From Ochrobactrum quorumnocens (lineage in GTDB: Bacteria; Pseudomonadota; Alphaproteobacteria; Rhizobiales; Rhizobiaceae): 64,000 nucleotides of DNA. The translations under genes were made by a program, and so were the position numbers. Shown here piece by piece: positions 37,300 through 47,256 of this stretch. The DNA is taken from contig NZ_CP022605.1 in NCBI RefSeq assembly GCF_002278035.1, positions 968,013 through 1,032,012 on the forward strand. The letters are read 5' to 3'. The number at the start of each line of letters is the position of its first letter. Position 1 is the first letter of the stretch. The notes below the pieces were generated by a model. The model saw nothing but the letters and a program-made list of their open reading frames with translations, did no database searches and had not been told where the DNA came from.

Positions 37300-39929
37300 A
37301 TGGCCAGCGACAAGCTCTCAACCTATAAACGAAAACGGGATTTTAAAAAGACACAGGAGCCGAGCGGCAAAGCGAAACTCAAGGTTTCGAACCGAACGCG
37401 CTTCGTCATCCAAAAACACGCTGCCACCAGGCTACATTACGATCTTCGTATCGAGCTGGACGGCGGGTTTAAATCCTGCGCGGTTACAAAAGGACCGTCA
37501 CTTGATCCCCATGATAAGCGCCTTGCTGTCGAAGTTGAGGATCATCCACTCGACTACGGTGATTTCGAAGGCACCATTCCGAAAGGCCAATACGGCGGGG
37601 GTACCGTGATGATCTGGGATCGCGGTTATTGGGAGCCGGAGGGCAATGCGAACCCCAAACAAGCGCTTGCCAAAGGTGATTTCAAGTTCAAACTTGAAGG
37701 CAAACGACTGCGCGGGAGCTTCGTGCTGGTTCGCATGCGCAATGACCGTGACGGCGGCAAGCGCACTAACTGGCTGCTGATAAAACATCGTGACGCCTTT
37801 TCGGTCGAGGAAAATGGCGAGACGATCCTCGAGTATAACGCGACCTCGGTCGCGTCGGGACGGACGATGGAAACAATCGCTGCCGGTAAGGGCAAGGAAC
37901 CTAAATCGTTCATGATCGAAAGGGGCGAAGTGCAGGCGGACGCGGTCTGGGACAGTAATCATGGTCTTGCAGCCGATAAACGCGGCGCAGAAGCGAAAAC
38001 CCAGTTAAAGTAAGCAGGGGCAACAGTAAAGACTGCGATGCCCGACTTTGTTCCTCCACAGCTGTGTGAAACGCGCGAACGTCCGCCTGCGGCCGACGGT
38101 TGGATCCATGAAATCAAATTTGACGGTCACCGCATCCAGATGCACATAGATAACGGCGTGGTGACGCTGAAGACACGCAAAGGACAGGACTGGACAAGCA
38201 AGTACCCGGCGGTCGTGGCTTCGGCCTCCAAGCTTCCCAATGCCATTATCGACGGAGAGATCTGTGCTCTAGACGAAAACGGAGCGCCAGACTTCGCTGC
38301 CCTTCAGGCAGCGCTATCTGAAGGGAAGACGGACGCTTTGGTCTTCTTTGCCTTCGATCTGTTGTTCGAAGGCAACATGGATTTGCGCGAATTGCCTCTT
38401 ATCGAGCGTAAAGACCAACTGCAGACACTCTTGACGGATGCAGACGATGATCCACGCCTGCGCTTCGTAGAGCATTTCGAAACTGGAGGCGAGGCAGTTC
38501 TTAAGTCGGCCTGCCGAATGTCGCTGGAAGGAATCGTCTCGAAACAGGCTGACGCTGCCTATCAGGCTGGCCGTACGGCGACCTGAGTCAAGGCCAAATG
38601 CCGGGCGGGACATGAAGTGGTGATCGGAGCCTATGCCAAAACGAATGGAAAGTTTCGCTCTCTGCTGGTCGGCATTAACCGGGGCGACCACTTCATCTAT
38701 GTCGGTCGAGTCGGGACGGGATATAGCGCAAAGATCATCGACAGGATTCTCCCAAAGCTTCGCGAACTAAAAACCAATAAATCTCCGTTTACAGGGATCG
38801 GCTCACCCAAGAATGATTCCGATATCGTCTGGCTACAGCCGGTGCTCGTCGCCGAGATTCAGTTCGCCGGCTGGACTTCTGATGGACTTGTGCGCCAGGC
38901 GGCGTTTAAAGGCCTGCGAGAAGACAAGTCAGCGCGGGAAGTCGTCGCCGAAAAGCCTGCACCGCCTGTAGAGGCCGAAGTGCCCTATCAAGAGGTCTTT
39001 TTGGCAGGGCGAGAAAGCAAGTATTATGGGCGTACTGATCTCCAATCCTGAGAAACCGCTGTGGCCCGATGCCAGTGATGATCAGCCGGTGATCAAGGTC
39101 GAGCTTACGCAATATTATGAAGCCGTGGGCCCTTGGCTCATCGAACATATCAAGGGCCGGCCATGTTCGATCATCCGAGCCCCGGATGGCATTAGGGGTG
39201 AGCAATTTTTCCAGCGGCATGCAACGCATGGAACGTCGAGCCTGCTCGAAATGGTCACTGTCTTCGGCGATAAAAAACCTTACCTGCAGATCGATCGTGT
39301 CGAGGGGCTCGTCGCCATCGCGCAGATTGGCGGCGTCGAACTGCATCCCTGGAATTGCGAACCGAAACAACCAGAAGTGCCAGGCCGGCTCGTCTTCGAT
39401 CTTGATCCGGGTCCGAACGTGCCCTTCTCCACTGTGGTCGAAGCCGCCCGCGAGATGCGTGATCGGCCAGAAGAACTCGGACTTGTTAGCTTCTGCAAAA
39501 CCACTGGGGGAAAGGGTTGCATGTCGTGACGCCGCTTGCTGTAGCAAAGAGCCATAAACTGGGCTGGCCAGAAGCAAGAAGCTTTGCCCACGACGTCTGC
39601 TTGCAGATGGCGCGAGAGAACCCAAATCTCTATCTGATCAAGATGGCCAAGAATAAGCGCGAGGGTCGCATCTTGCTCGATTACCTGCGCAACGACCGGA
39701 TGACTACCGCTGTTGCGTCATTGTCACCGCGAGCCCGACCCTGCGCCACAGTATCGATGCCATTGACATGGAGCCAAGTCAAAATAGGTCTCGATCCAAA
39801 GCGGTTCACCCTTCGTACGGTGCCCCACTACTGGCGAATATAAATGCATGGCAGGATTATTGCGACGGGCATCGTTCGCTCGACCAGGCGATCAAGCGCT
39901 TGGCAAAGTCAATGAAGCAGGCGGCCTGA
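37300..39929 (+). pseudogene. ligD: ATP-dependent DNA ligase LigD, multiply broken
   Basis: LigD seals double-strand breaks with Ku in bacterial end joining. The order here is 3'-phosphoesterase (37300-38013; HAATRLHYDLRIELDG, GTIPKGQYGGGTV), ligase (about 38038-38960; HEIKFDGHR with the adenylated Lys) and primase/polymerase (39026 on; [25 protein letters not shown]). It is broken by an in-frame TAA at 38011-38013, a TGA at 38584-38586 where Trp is expected, and frameshifts near 39030, 39520 and 39820; the last frame ends DQAIKRLAKSMKQAA at 39929. The phosphoesterase part alone could still be made (237 residues). No ku gene is nearby. A near-EcfG promoter lies upstream. Confidence 0.92.
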
Positions 39930-40224
39930 ACGAAAGACGTTCAAACGGCGCGTGAACGTGAATTTACAATTTAGCGTTAGGGAATAAACAGAAAACCGAT
40001 AGCGATGCATCCCTCACCGATTGGAGGCGCCTTCTTTCCTCTCGTGTTTCGTGTCGTACAAATCCGTCGGAGTCGAGGTAAAGCGCTCCAGTATCTCCGA
40101 TAGACGAATTTTAAACTCGAGAAGACATTACTACGAAAAAGGCTGTGGAAATGCGGTTGATATCCATTGGAAAACGCGTGGATAAAATTCTCACTACAGA
40201 GCCGACATTCGGATTAAGTATTCG

Positions 40225-40476
40225 TCAATCTTTCTTAAATTCCATCGAATAGCCGAGCCGAAACAGTACTAAACCTACATATCGAATCGAGGGATTGGTG
40301 CCGTCCATGAATAATTGGCTGACACGAGATCTGGATACGCCGAGAAGGTCTGCCAAATCTGCATGAGACATACCTTTTTCCTGAAGCGCAGTCCTCAAGG
40401 TCTCTTGGAAGGCGATAACATAATCTTCTGCAACATATTTTTCCACGTCATCCCAACGCTTCATAATCCGCGCCAT
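40225..40476 (-). CDS. XRE-family helix-turn-helix protein (antitoxin-like)
   Basis: 83 residues. The helix-turn-helix is clear at MSHADLADLLGVSRSRVSQLF, with an N-terminal helix before it and a short C-terminal helix. Size and layout match antitoxins of HigA or MqsA-like systems and small repressors. I see no toxin gene on either side, so it is an orphan. Start uncertain (ATG at 40476 or 40464), as no good ribosome-binding site is visible. Confidence 0.75.
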   Translation of the reverse strand: MARIMKRWDDVEKYVAEDYVIAFQETLRTALQEKGMSHADLADLLGVSRSRVSQLFMDGTNPSIRYVGLVLFRLGYSMEFKKD

Positions 40477-40938
40477 GAGCTATAACCCCCATCTTTGTCG
40501 AAAGCTTGCTAACAATTGGCCTGTAAAGCTCCGATTTGTTTGGCTTATATATCACTCTTTGGTAGCCGGTAATATCTTTCAGGCCTATCAGGGGTCCTGC
40601 GAGAAGTCCGCTGCCGGCGGGCCTCATGATTTGAGCAGGTTACTTTTTCGCAGAGCAGTTGAAGGCGTTGGAAGAGGGGCGGAAGTCATAAACGAAAGAT
40701 GGTGGGGATAACTGATAGTATAAATGTCATCAAAGTCTACACTATTCGTGCTATTCAAGGAATATAAGAGCTGCCGTTACAGAAATTATCGGTATTAACT
40801 GCAGTATGTGATTCAAGTGCTCGTATTGTTCTAGCGCAATTGATTTGAAAACACCAATCGTTAAAAAAAGGGACCCTTAAAAGGGAGCGCTATTTTTTCA
40901 TTGCTGGCGTCATACAGCCATCCCATCGCCTTTTTCAA
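40477..40938. other. Intergenic region
   Basis: About 460 bases without a credible gene; AT-rich between 40720 and 40900. Confidence 0.4.
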
Positions 40939-41181
40939 TTAGAGGCGTTCTAAACGGAATGCGGGGTGCCCATGCGTAGGCGCTGAAAGCAGAAGCGCAC
41001 CGCCAGATGAAATGGGACCGCAGCAACTGATAGCTCTTCGTTCAAACAGCGAGCGACACAGTGAGACTAAGCCGGACATTCTTCCGTTTTGGTTAAACCG
41101 ACAACGCGTATTAAGACCAAATTGCCAAACGGCAAAATCGATTGTGACTAAAGCCGCTACTGCCATTAGATAGCGTACCAT
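40939..41181 (-). CDS. Possible small membrane-anchored protein
   Basis: 80 codons. The N-terminus YLMAVAALVTIDFAVWQFG is a membrane span like those of small rhizobial single-span proteins, and AGGA lies 8 bases before the ATG. The remainder (after about residue 35) has an odd composition rich in Ser, Cys and Leu and may be out-of-frame sequence after a shift. It could therefore be a broken gene. Confidence 0.4.
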   Translation of the reverse strand: MVRYLMAVAALVTIDFAVWQFGLNTRCRFNQNGRMSGLVSLCRSLFERRAISCCGPISSGGALLLSAPTHGHPAFRLERL

Positions 41182-41312
41182 TTTTTATCCTGCATCTTGA
41201 TTAAGCAGCATTTTGAATTTGCGCAAAGAATAGATGCAAGCAGTGCCATTGGCGGGACTCTTTCATTTGGCGCGATAAGTTCGTTCAGAAACCGCTCGCT
41301 CCCCCGCGCTTC

Positions 41313-41528
41313 TTATTGCTTACGTGATCGGAGGATAGTCCGTAGTGCAAACAAGAGAAAAACTGCCGCGACGATGCCCCAAAGCTGGCCGCCACTGGTG
41401 AGATTGCTCCCATCTTCAGTTAAGCAGCTCGATGACGCTTCGGCGATACAATCGTGCCAGCGCCAATACCGTTCATAGTAAAAGTAGCCAAAGCCAAAGC
41501 TGGCCAGAAGATAGCAAATGGTTTTCAT
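41313..41528 (-). CDS. Small hypothetical membrane protein
   Basis: About 71 residues from ATG 41528, with two hydrophobic segments (ICYLLASFGFGYFYY and LWGIVAAVFLLFALRTIL) around a short loop containing two cysteines, and a basic C-terminus (RSRKQ). The frame is open to 41600 upstream. No clear ribosome-binding site. No family recognised. Confidence 0.45.
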   Translation of the reverse strand: MKTICYLLASFGFGYFYYERYWRWHDCIAEASSSCLTEDGSNLTSGGQLWGIVAAVFLLFALRTILRSRKQ

Positions 41529-41688
41529 GAAAGCGATATCGCGCGATACGAGCCTTAAGTAAACATGAAGAACAGCTATTTGTTGCGGAGCGACATCCAT
41601 TCAACACGCGTTTAACGTCATGCCACTTGAATAGTTTGCTAGTACGGTTAAAGTAACGTTGTCTGTTTCTAAACGATAGGAATGTTCA

Positions 41689-42012
41689 ATGACGACTTTT
41701 GCATTAGCTAATTTGCACGATGTTGTCATGGGCAAGGATATTCTCGACTACCTCAAAGGAATAGATGCTACACTTGCACCCTTCGGGGGAAAATACGTTC
41801 TTCATGGTAATGGCAATAAAGATGTTCTAGAGGGCGAATTCTCGGGAGATCTAATAATGATCTCATTCCCAGATCGAACTTCAGCCGAGGGCTGGTATAA
41901 TTCTCCAGAATATCGAAAACTGCAACCACTACGAGCTCAAAATTCGAAAGGTTACGTAATTCTGGTGGACGGAGTTAAAGAAGGACATCGAGCAACCGAC
42001 ATTTTGGGATAA
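41689..42012 (+). CDS. DUF1330 family protein
   Basis: 107 residues with the DUF1330 (PF07045) ferredoxin-like fold signs: YLKGIDATLAPFGGKYVLHG, LIMISFPDRTSAEGWYNSPEYRKLQPLR and a final ILVDGV. AGGAATG precedes the start. A small cytoplasmic protein of unknown biochemical role in a stand-alone position. Confidence 0.88.
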   Translation: MTTFALANLHDVVMGKDILDYLKGIDATLAPFGGKYVLHGNGNKDVLEGEFSGDLIMISFPDRTSAEGWYNSPEYRKLQPLRAQNSKGYVILVDGVKEGHRATDILG

Positions 42013-42618
42013 GCGAGAAGCAGCCTGACAGAGCACTCATCGGGTGCTGTAATTGTGCCAGAGTATATGGCCTAGTAGATAACCTTACGAAGGGGCTAAC
42101 GTCGGTGGGCCACTAATGAGAACGGTGACGCAGAATTGGTGTTGGGAGGGCGAAAGAAGCTCTCTTGCTGGTCGAGTCCCAGCTGATCAGCTTGCCCAAG
42201 TCTTATCCCCGACTTGGTTGAGCCTATAACGAATATATAGCGAGTTATCACCACATTCAGCTGCCTCGCTGACGCGGGGCCTTTTCGTTGGACGGCAGCA
42301 TGACCCGCAGAGCAAGGAAGCTGAATTAATCAACGATATGGTTGAAAAAATCAGCTTTCATCGCTGAAGATTTTGCACGGGTTCATCTTGCCGAAATTGC
42401 CGCAATCCTTGAAGAAATTGGTCATCGTCACGAGCTTGTATCAATATCCACACGCTTAACATGAACGTGGGGCAAACGATGTCTAAACGGAAGGTAGCTA
42501 GGTCGTACTTTCCTCGATCTGGTTGCTACAAGGTAGGTACCAGATTGAAAAGAAGCAACAAAGCGTCAAAATGAAGAAGCCTTAATTTTTGGAGTTTTCT
42601 AATAAACTTTACCTCTCT
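42013..42618. other. Intergenic region left of the IS701 element
   Basis: About 605 bases. A GC-rich patch (42262-42290, GCCTCGCTGACGCGGGGCC) and scattered short frames, but nothing intact. Confidence 0.35.
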
Positions 42619-44139
42619 TAGCTCGACTTTGCACAAAATTGGCATCGATTTTGAGTGCCGCACTGAGCGTCTTTGGTGAATCAATTCGCCGCAGCTTGTG
42701 ACCTTGCGTCATTCGTCTGATCGGATTCGAACTGTTGAATGACCAAAGCAGATGAATGCAATAATGAGACCGGGGATGCGGTTCCTCATCGTCTTCACCA
42801 ATGGCTAGAGCCTTTTCGTTGCGGGTTCACAGCGCCCACATGGAGTCATCTGCTCGTCCTTGTCATGGGAGCTCTCCTTGCACCGGGGAAGCGAACAGTG
42901 ACATCGTGTCTGCGAATTACGGGTCGCGCCGATGTGACCAGCTTTGCCACTTATCACCAGTTTCTCAATCGGGCTCGCTGGAACCCACGCTTGTTGGCAA
43001 GACACTTATTATCCATTGTTGTGACACGGCTTGTACCCGAAGGCCCCGTTGTCATTGGAATGGACGATACAATAGAACGGCGATGGGGTCAGCGTATTGC
43101 TGCTCGAGGTATATACCGAGACCCGATACGTTCCAGCCATGGTCATTTCGTCAAGGCCAGTGGATTGCGGTGGCTGAGTTTTATGGTTCTTTCACCGGTC
43201 CCCTGGGCCAAATGCCTCAAAGCAATGCCTGTGCTGACAATCCTGTCTCCCTCAGAACGATATAGCCAGAAGATGCTCCGAAGACACAAGATGCTGACCG
43301 ATTGGGCAAGGCAGGGCCTGCTGCAGATATGTCGTTGGCTACCAGGTCGCCAGATCATCTTTGTCGGCGATAGCAGCTTTGCGGTTCATACACTGGCCGC
43401 AGCACTTCCAGACAGGGCTACGCTCATCACTCGGTTGCGCCTCGATGCTAATCTTTTTGCAGCACCGTCTCAAAGGCATGAACACACGCTCGGACGACCC
43501 GCGCAAAAGGGGCAACCCTTGCCAAAACTAAAAGCTGTGCTCAAGGACACAAATACCTCGTGGCAGCAGATTGCAGTATCGTCGTGGTATGCCAGACAGA
43601 CCAACAAAGTTCTCGACATCACGTCGGGAACAGCTCTTTGGTATCGACGTGGAACACCACCCAAACACATTCGCTGGGTCATCGTTCGCGATCCAACATC
43701 TCGCCGCGAACCGCAGGCCTTCATGAGTACGAATACGGATCTTGATCCTGTGGAGATCATTACCTTCTACGTTCGTCGCTGGCAGATCGAGGTCACTTTT
43801 GCCGAGACCCGTGCGCATCTTGGTGTGGAAACGCAAAGACAGTGGAACGATAAGGCCATTCTGCGCACGACGCCGTCTTTGATGGCACTCTACAGCCTCG
43901 TAACACTGTGGGCGTGTGATCTACTCGGTCCGAACAGTCTTCCATATGCCGCGTCATGGTACAAAAAAACAAGCTGCACTTTCTCCGACGCCATCGGTGC
44001 AGTTCGTATGGTTTTATGGCACCAGGATATTTATCGACAGTCCGCGTTTCACCCGGACATACCTAAAATACCGCCAGGCCGGATCAAACGTATGGCCGAG
44101 GCACTTTGCTTCGCTGCTTAATGTGCAAAGTCGAGCTTA
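42618..44139 (+). mobile_element. IS701-family insertion sequence
   Basis: Ends are seen as inverted repeats: GCTCGACTTTGCACA at 42621 and its exact complement TGTGCAAAGTCGAGC at 44122-44136. TTA directly flanks both outer ends (42618-42620 and 44137-44139), a likely target duplication within a YTAR-type site as used by IS701 elements. Carries a single intact transposase gene. Confidence 0.88.
42739..44121 (+). CDS. IS701-family transposase
   Basis: 460 residues, full length. DDE-type motifs are seen: VVIGMDDTIERRWG, IIFVGDSSFAVH and the glutamate in RRWQIEVTFAETRAHLGVETQRQW (the YREK-like region of IS4/IS701 relatives). The frame is undamaged and inverted repeats and target duplication are intact, so the element may still be mobile. 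Confidence 0.92.
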   Translation: MTKADECNNETGDAVPHRLHQWLEPFRCGFTAPTWSHLLVLVMGALLAPGKRTVTSCLRITGRADVTSFATYHQFLNRARWNPRLLARHLLSIVVTRLVPEGPVVIGMDDTIERRWGQRIAARGIYRDPIRSSHGHFVKASGLRWLSFMVLSPVPWAKCLKAMPVLTILSPSERYSQKMLRRHKMLTDWARQGLLQICRWLPGRQIIFVGDSSFAVHTLAAALPDRATLITRLRLDANLFAAPSQRHEHTLGRPAQKGQPLPKLKAVLKDTNTSWQQIAVSSWYARQTNKVLDITSGTALWYRRGTPPKHIRWVIVRDPTSRREPQAFMSTNTDLDPVEIITFYVRRWQIEVTFAETRAHLGVETQRQWNDKAILRTTPSLMALYSLVTLWACDLLGPNSLPYAASWYKKTSCTFSDAIGAVRMVLWHQDIYRQSAFHPDIPKIPPGRIKRMAEALCFAA

Positions 44140-44256
44140 GCAGGTTCAACTGTTGATCTCTCATCACGGAAGATAGTTTGAAAGCAATAATCGGATGGCA
44201 TCGCCATCTGACGTCAGGCTAGACTGCGCTGATGCAATGTTCGGGAGAGACACCTC

Positions 44257-45015
44257 GTGGAGTTACACAACAAGACTATAATCGTCACGGGCGCAAGCAG
44301 CGGAATCGGTGCGGCAGCAGCTCAATTGTTCGTAGACGAAGGAGCCAATGTGGTTCTCGGTGCCCGGCGAGCACGAGAACTTGAAGCTATTACAGAAGGA
44401 CTCAATCGGGCAAATGGCAGAGCCGTGTTTTTGGCTGGCGACGTGAAGGATGAGGCCTACGCCGCTGCTCTTGTAGACCTCTCCAAAAAAGAGTTTGGTG
44501 GGTTGGACGGCGCATTCAACAATGTCGGAATTGTGGGCGAGATGCAGCCCGTTCCGGATATGAGCCTCGGCAATTGGAGCAACGTGATTTCAGTAAATCT
44601 GACAGGTGCATTCCTGGCCGCCAAGGCGCAGATACCAGCAATGAGGGTACGCGGACAAGGCTCCATCGTTTTCACTTCATCATTTGTTGGGTTTAGTAAC
44701 GGTGGCATGTCTGGTATGGGAGCTTACGCGGCGTCTAAAGCAGGATTGATCGGTTTGGCAAAGTCGCTGGCATCAGATCATGCGGCCGAGGGCATACGTG
44801 TTAATACCTTATTACCAGGCGGTACGGTCACACCAAGTGGGGGAGAAGGAAATCGGGACGCTCTGAAGTTCATTGCCAGCCTGCATCCCATGAAACGGAT
44901 GGCAAGTCCCCGAGAGATTGCGCAGGCTTCCTTGTTTCTTCTTTCAGATCGGTCTAGTTTCGTAACCGGGAGCCCATTAATCGCAGACGGCGGAATGTCC
45001 GTGAGGTTGACGTAA
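44257..45015 (+). CDS. Short-chain dehydrogenase/reductase
   Basis: 252 residues, classical SDR. NAD(P)-binding motif TGASSGIG (11-18), NNVG at 88-91 and the catalytic set Ser141/142, Tyr157 and Lys161 (YAASK) are present, with the C-terminal SSFVTGSPLIADGGMSV. Arg38-Arg in the segment GARRA after the second beta-strand suggests preference for NADP(H). The GTG start follows GGGAGAG. It stands alone; the substrate cannot be told. Confidence 0.93.
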   Translation: MELHNKTIIVTGASSGIGAAAAQLFVDEGANVVLGARRARELEAITEGLNRANGRAVFLAGDVKDEAYAAALVDLSKKEFGGLDGAFNNVGIVGEMQPVPDMSLGNWSNVISVNLTGAFLAAKAQIPAMRVRGQGSIVFTSSFVGFSNGGMSGMGAYAASKAGLIGLAKSLASDHAAEGIRVNTLLPGGTVTPSGGEGNRDALKFIASLHPMKRMASPREIAQASLFLLSDRSSFVTGSPLIADGGMSVRLT

Positions 45016-45030
45016 CGACGGTAAGAAACG

Positions 45031-45061
45031 CTCCCAATAGCTATAACCGCACTATTGGGAG
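45031..45061 (+). terminator. Hairpin after the SDR gene
   Basis: A perfect 10-bp inverted repeat (CTCCCAATAG and complement) with an 11-base loop, 15 bases after the stop. No T-run. Confidence 0.6.
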
Positions 45062-45647
45062 GCGGGGAGTACTTAATATTACGGCCAAGCGAACTACTGT
45101 GCAAATCTCTCGCCGATCGCAATCGAAACGGCTTCCCAAACCGCGTCCACTGCAGCGGCGGAACGGCTCACAGATCAATTCAAATTGCCCTGTTATGTAG
45201 TTCATAATGCAGGGCGAGTTGAAAGATAATGCGCTGGTGATCGTTTAACATCCCCAGACGAAAACCTCGTTCTCGTCTTAGCGCCTCAATTGGCAATAAC
45301 TCATTGAGTTTCGCCAATCAGATTTACTGAGATCGCCTTCCTTCACAACTGCCCCCCGAAAGTTGCTTTGGTTCAGATTTAGCTCAACGCGTCAGTAAGG
45401 TGCACCCCGAATTTTGGTAGTATAAGCGTTTTCATTGAAACTCAGCTATTGGCAATTCTACAGGATGTACTACATTCTTAAAAAAAACACGGGATCATTC
45501 TGTCGATTCAAAAGCCGCTTCGGTAACACAGCAATTATGCGCTGGCTCGATAGTATCACACCTAGTTGCCGTAGCGCCCGGAAAGGCGTGGGGAATCAAA
45601 TTCAGAACACGGGCTTGACCCGTCGCAACATAGTCTGGGAGGACACT
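45062..45647. other. Intergenic region upstream of the tct operon
   Basis: About 585 bases without a gene. The frame open back from tctC to 45435 lacks a ribosome-binding site and is not protein-like before 45648. The promoter of the transporter operon should lie here, but no operator is evident. Confidence 0.4.
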
Positions 45648-46625
45648 ATGATGAGGTTTATCACCACTCTGGCGACGACACTTGTTGTCTCGTGCGCTGC
45701 TTTCAACGCAAAAGCGCAAAACTATCCCGACCGGACGATCACAATGGTCGTGCCTTTTGCGGCTGGTGGGCCGACCGATACTGTGACGCGACTTGTTGCG
45801 GAATCCATGTCCAAGGACCTCGGACAACAAGTTATCGTCGAGAATGTCGGCGGCGCAGGCGGAACACTTGGCGCCGGGCGCGTTGCAAGCGCTGATCCTG
45901 ATGGCTATACGCTACTGCTTCACCATATCGGAATGGCTACGAGCGCCACTCTCTACCGCAAGCTCGCCTATGATACGCTGAACGCGTTCGAATATGTCGG
46001 TCTGGTCACGGAGGTTCCTATGACCATCGTTGCGCGCAAGGATCTTGAGCCAACCGATCTCAAGGAACTGACCGAATATGCCAAGGCCAACAAGGATACC
46101 GCGACAGTCGCCAACGCTGGTATCGGCGCAGCTTCGCATCTTTGTGGCATGTTGTTTATGAGCGCGATTGACACTCCACTTGTCACAGTTCCTTACAAGG
46201 GGACCGGTCCCGCCATGACTGATCTTCTCGGCGGCCAGGTCGACATCATGTGCGACCAGACAACCAACACCACGAAGCAGATTCAGGCGGGTACAATCAA
46301 GGCTTATGCGGTAACCTCACCTGAGCGCCTTGAGGTGTTGAAAGACATTCCGACATCAAAGGAAGCCGGTGTGGACGGCTTGGAAGTGGGTATCTGGCAC
46401 GGTATCTATGCGCCTAAGGGAACCCCGGACGAAATCACCGAACGCCTGTCGAAATCACTTCAGGTTGCCCTTAAGGACGAGAACGTTGTTGGCCGTTTTG
46501 CCGAACTTGGAACAGAGCCGTCTTTTGAAGCCGATGCCACACCAAAAGCATTGAAGTCCAAGCTAGAGTCCGAAGTTGCGCGCTGGAAGCCGATTATTGA
46601 AGCAGCCGGACAATACGCGGACTGA
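45648..46625 (+). CDS. tctC: Tripartite tricarboxylate transporter binding protein (TctC/Bug)
   Basis: About 325 residues from ATG 45648 (GGGAGGACACT upstream). Signal peptide MRFITTLATTLVVSCAAFNAKA. The Bug-family signature follows: YPDRTITMVVPFAAGGPTD, the loop VENVGGAGGTLGA and the acidic/hydrophobic pocket region near MCDQTTNT. It is a periplasmic receptor for a carboxylate. With tctB and tctA downstream, the transporter is complete. Confidence 0.93.
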   Translation: MMRFITTLATTLVVSCAAFNAKAQNYPDRTITMVVPFAAGGPTDTVTRLVAESMSKDLGQQVIVENVGGAGGTLGAGRVASADPDGYTLLLHHIGMATSATLYRKLAYDTLNAFEYVGLVTEVPMTIVARKDLEPTDLKELTEYAKANKDTATVANAGIGAASHLCGMLFMSAIDTPLVTVPYKGTGPAMTDLLGGQVDIMCDQTTNTTKQIQAGTIKAYAVTSPERLEVLKDIPTSKEAGVDGLEVGIWHGIYAPKGTPDEITERLSKSLQVALKDENVVGRFAELGTEPSFEADATPKALKSKLESEVARWKPIIEAAGQYAD

Positions 46626-46771
46626 TCGTATAATAGGCAATTAGGGTTTGGGTGAATATCCCTTGATTGCATTTCCGCCGTTCGCAAAAGCCGCAGCAAA
46701 GTACCCCTGACCTCACTTGCCGGGCCACCGGCGCAGCCCTTTCAACGGCAAATCCGAAAGACGATAGGCCC

Positions 46772-47245
46772 ATGACCGAGCCTTCAAGTAAATTTTCGAT
46801 AGATACGGCCAACGGTTTGTGCGGTGCGCTCCTCACCATGACCGGCGTTTTTTTTGCCTATCAGTCGCTGACTCTGGACCTTGGTACACCGCTGCGCATG
46901 GGGCCGGGATATTTCCCGCTTGTCCTTTCTGGTGCACTGATAGTGCTTGGACTGGTTGTTTTTGTCCAGGCGACACGTCTCTCCGGCGAGCCGATAGGCC
47001 CAATTGCATGGCGCGGCCTGCTCTTCATACTGCCGGCGCCGATATTCTTCGGCTTGACTGTGCGTGGCCTCGGCTTCATACCGTCACTGTTCCTGACATG
47101 CCTCATTGCTTCTTTCGGTTCGTTGCGCATGAACCCGTTCACAGCGATCATTCTTGCTGCTGCGATAACGGCATTCTCCGTCATTGTTTTTAGCTATGCG
47201 CTTGCACTTCCCTATCAACGTTTCGGACCCTGGTGGCCGGTTTAG
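46772..47245 (+). CDS. tctB: Tripartite tricarboxylate transporter small membrane subunit (TctB)
   Basis: About 157 residues from ATG 46772. Four hydrophobic segments and the family-typical LRMGPGYFPLVLSGALIVLGLVVF are seen. The frame is open upstream to 46667, but that part is not TctB-like. It ends 11 bases before tctA. Confidence 0.9.
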   Translation: MTEPSSKFSIDTANGLCGALLTMTGVFFAYQSLTLDLGTPLRMGPGYFPLVLSGALIVLGLVVFVQATRLSGEPIGPIAWRGLLFILPAPIFFGLTVRGLGFIPSLFLTCLIASFGSLRMNPFTAIILAAAITAFSVIVFSYALALPYQRFGPWWPV

Positions 47246-47256
47246 GGAGCGCGGAT

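Noticed and set aside
38584..38586. In-frame TGA in ligD as a selenocysteine codon
   Set aside because: Trp is expected at this position, no SECIS-like element is seen, and the gene has four other disabling changes.
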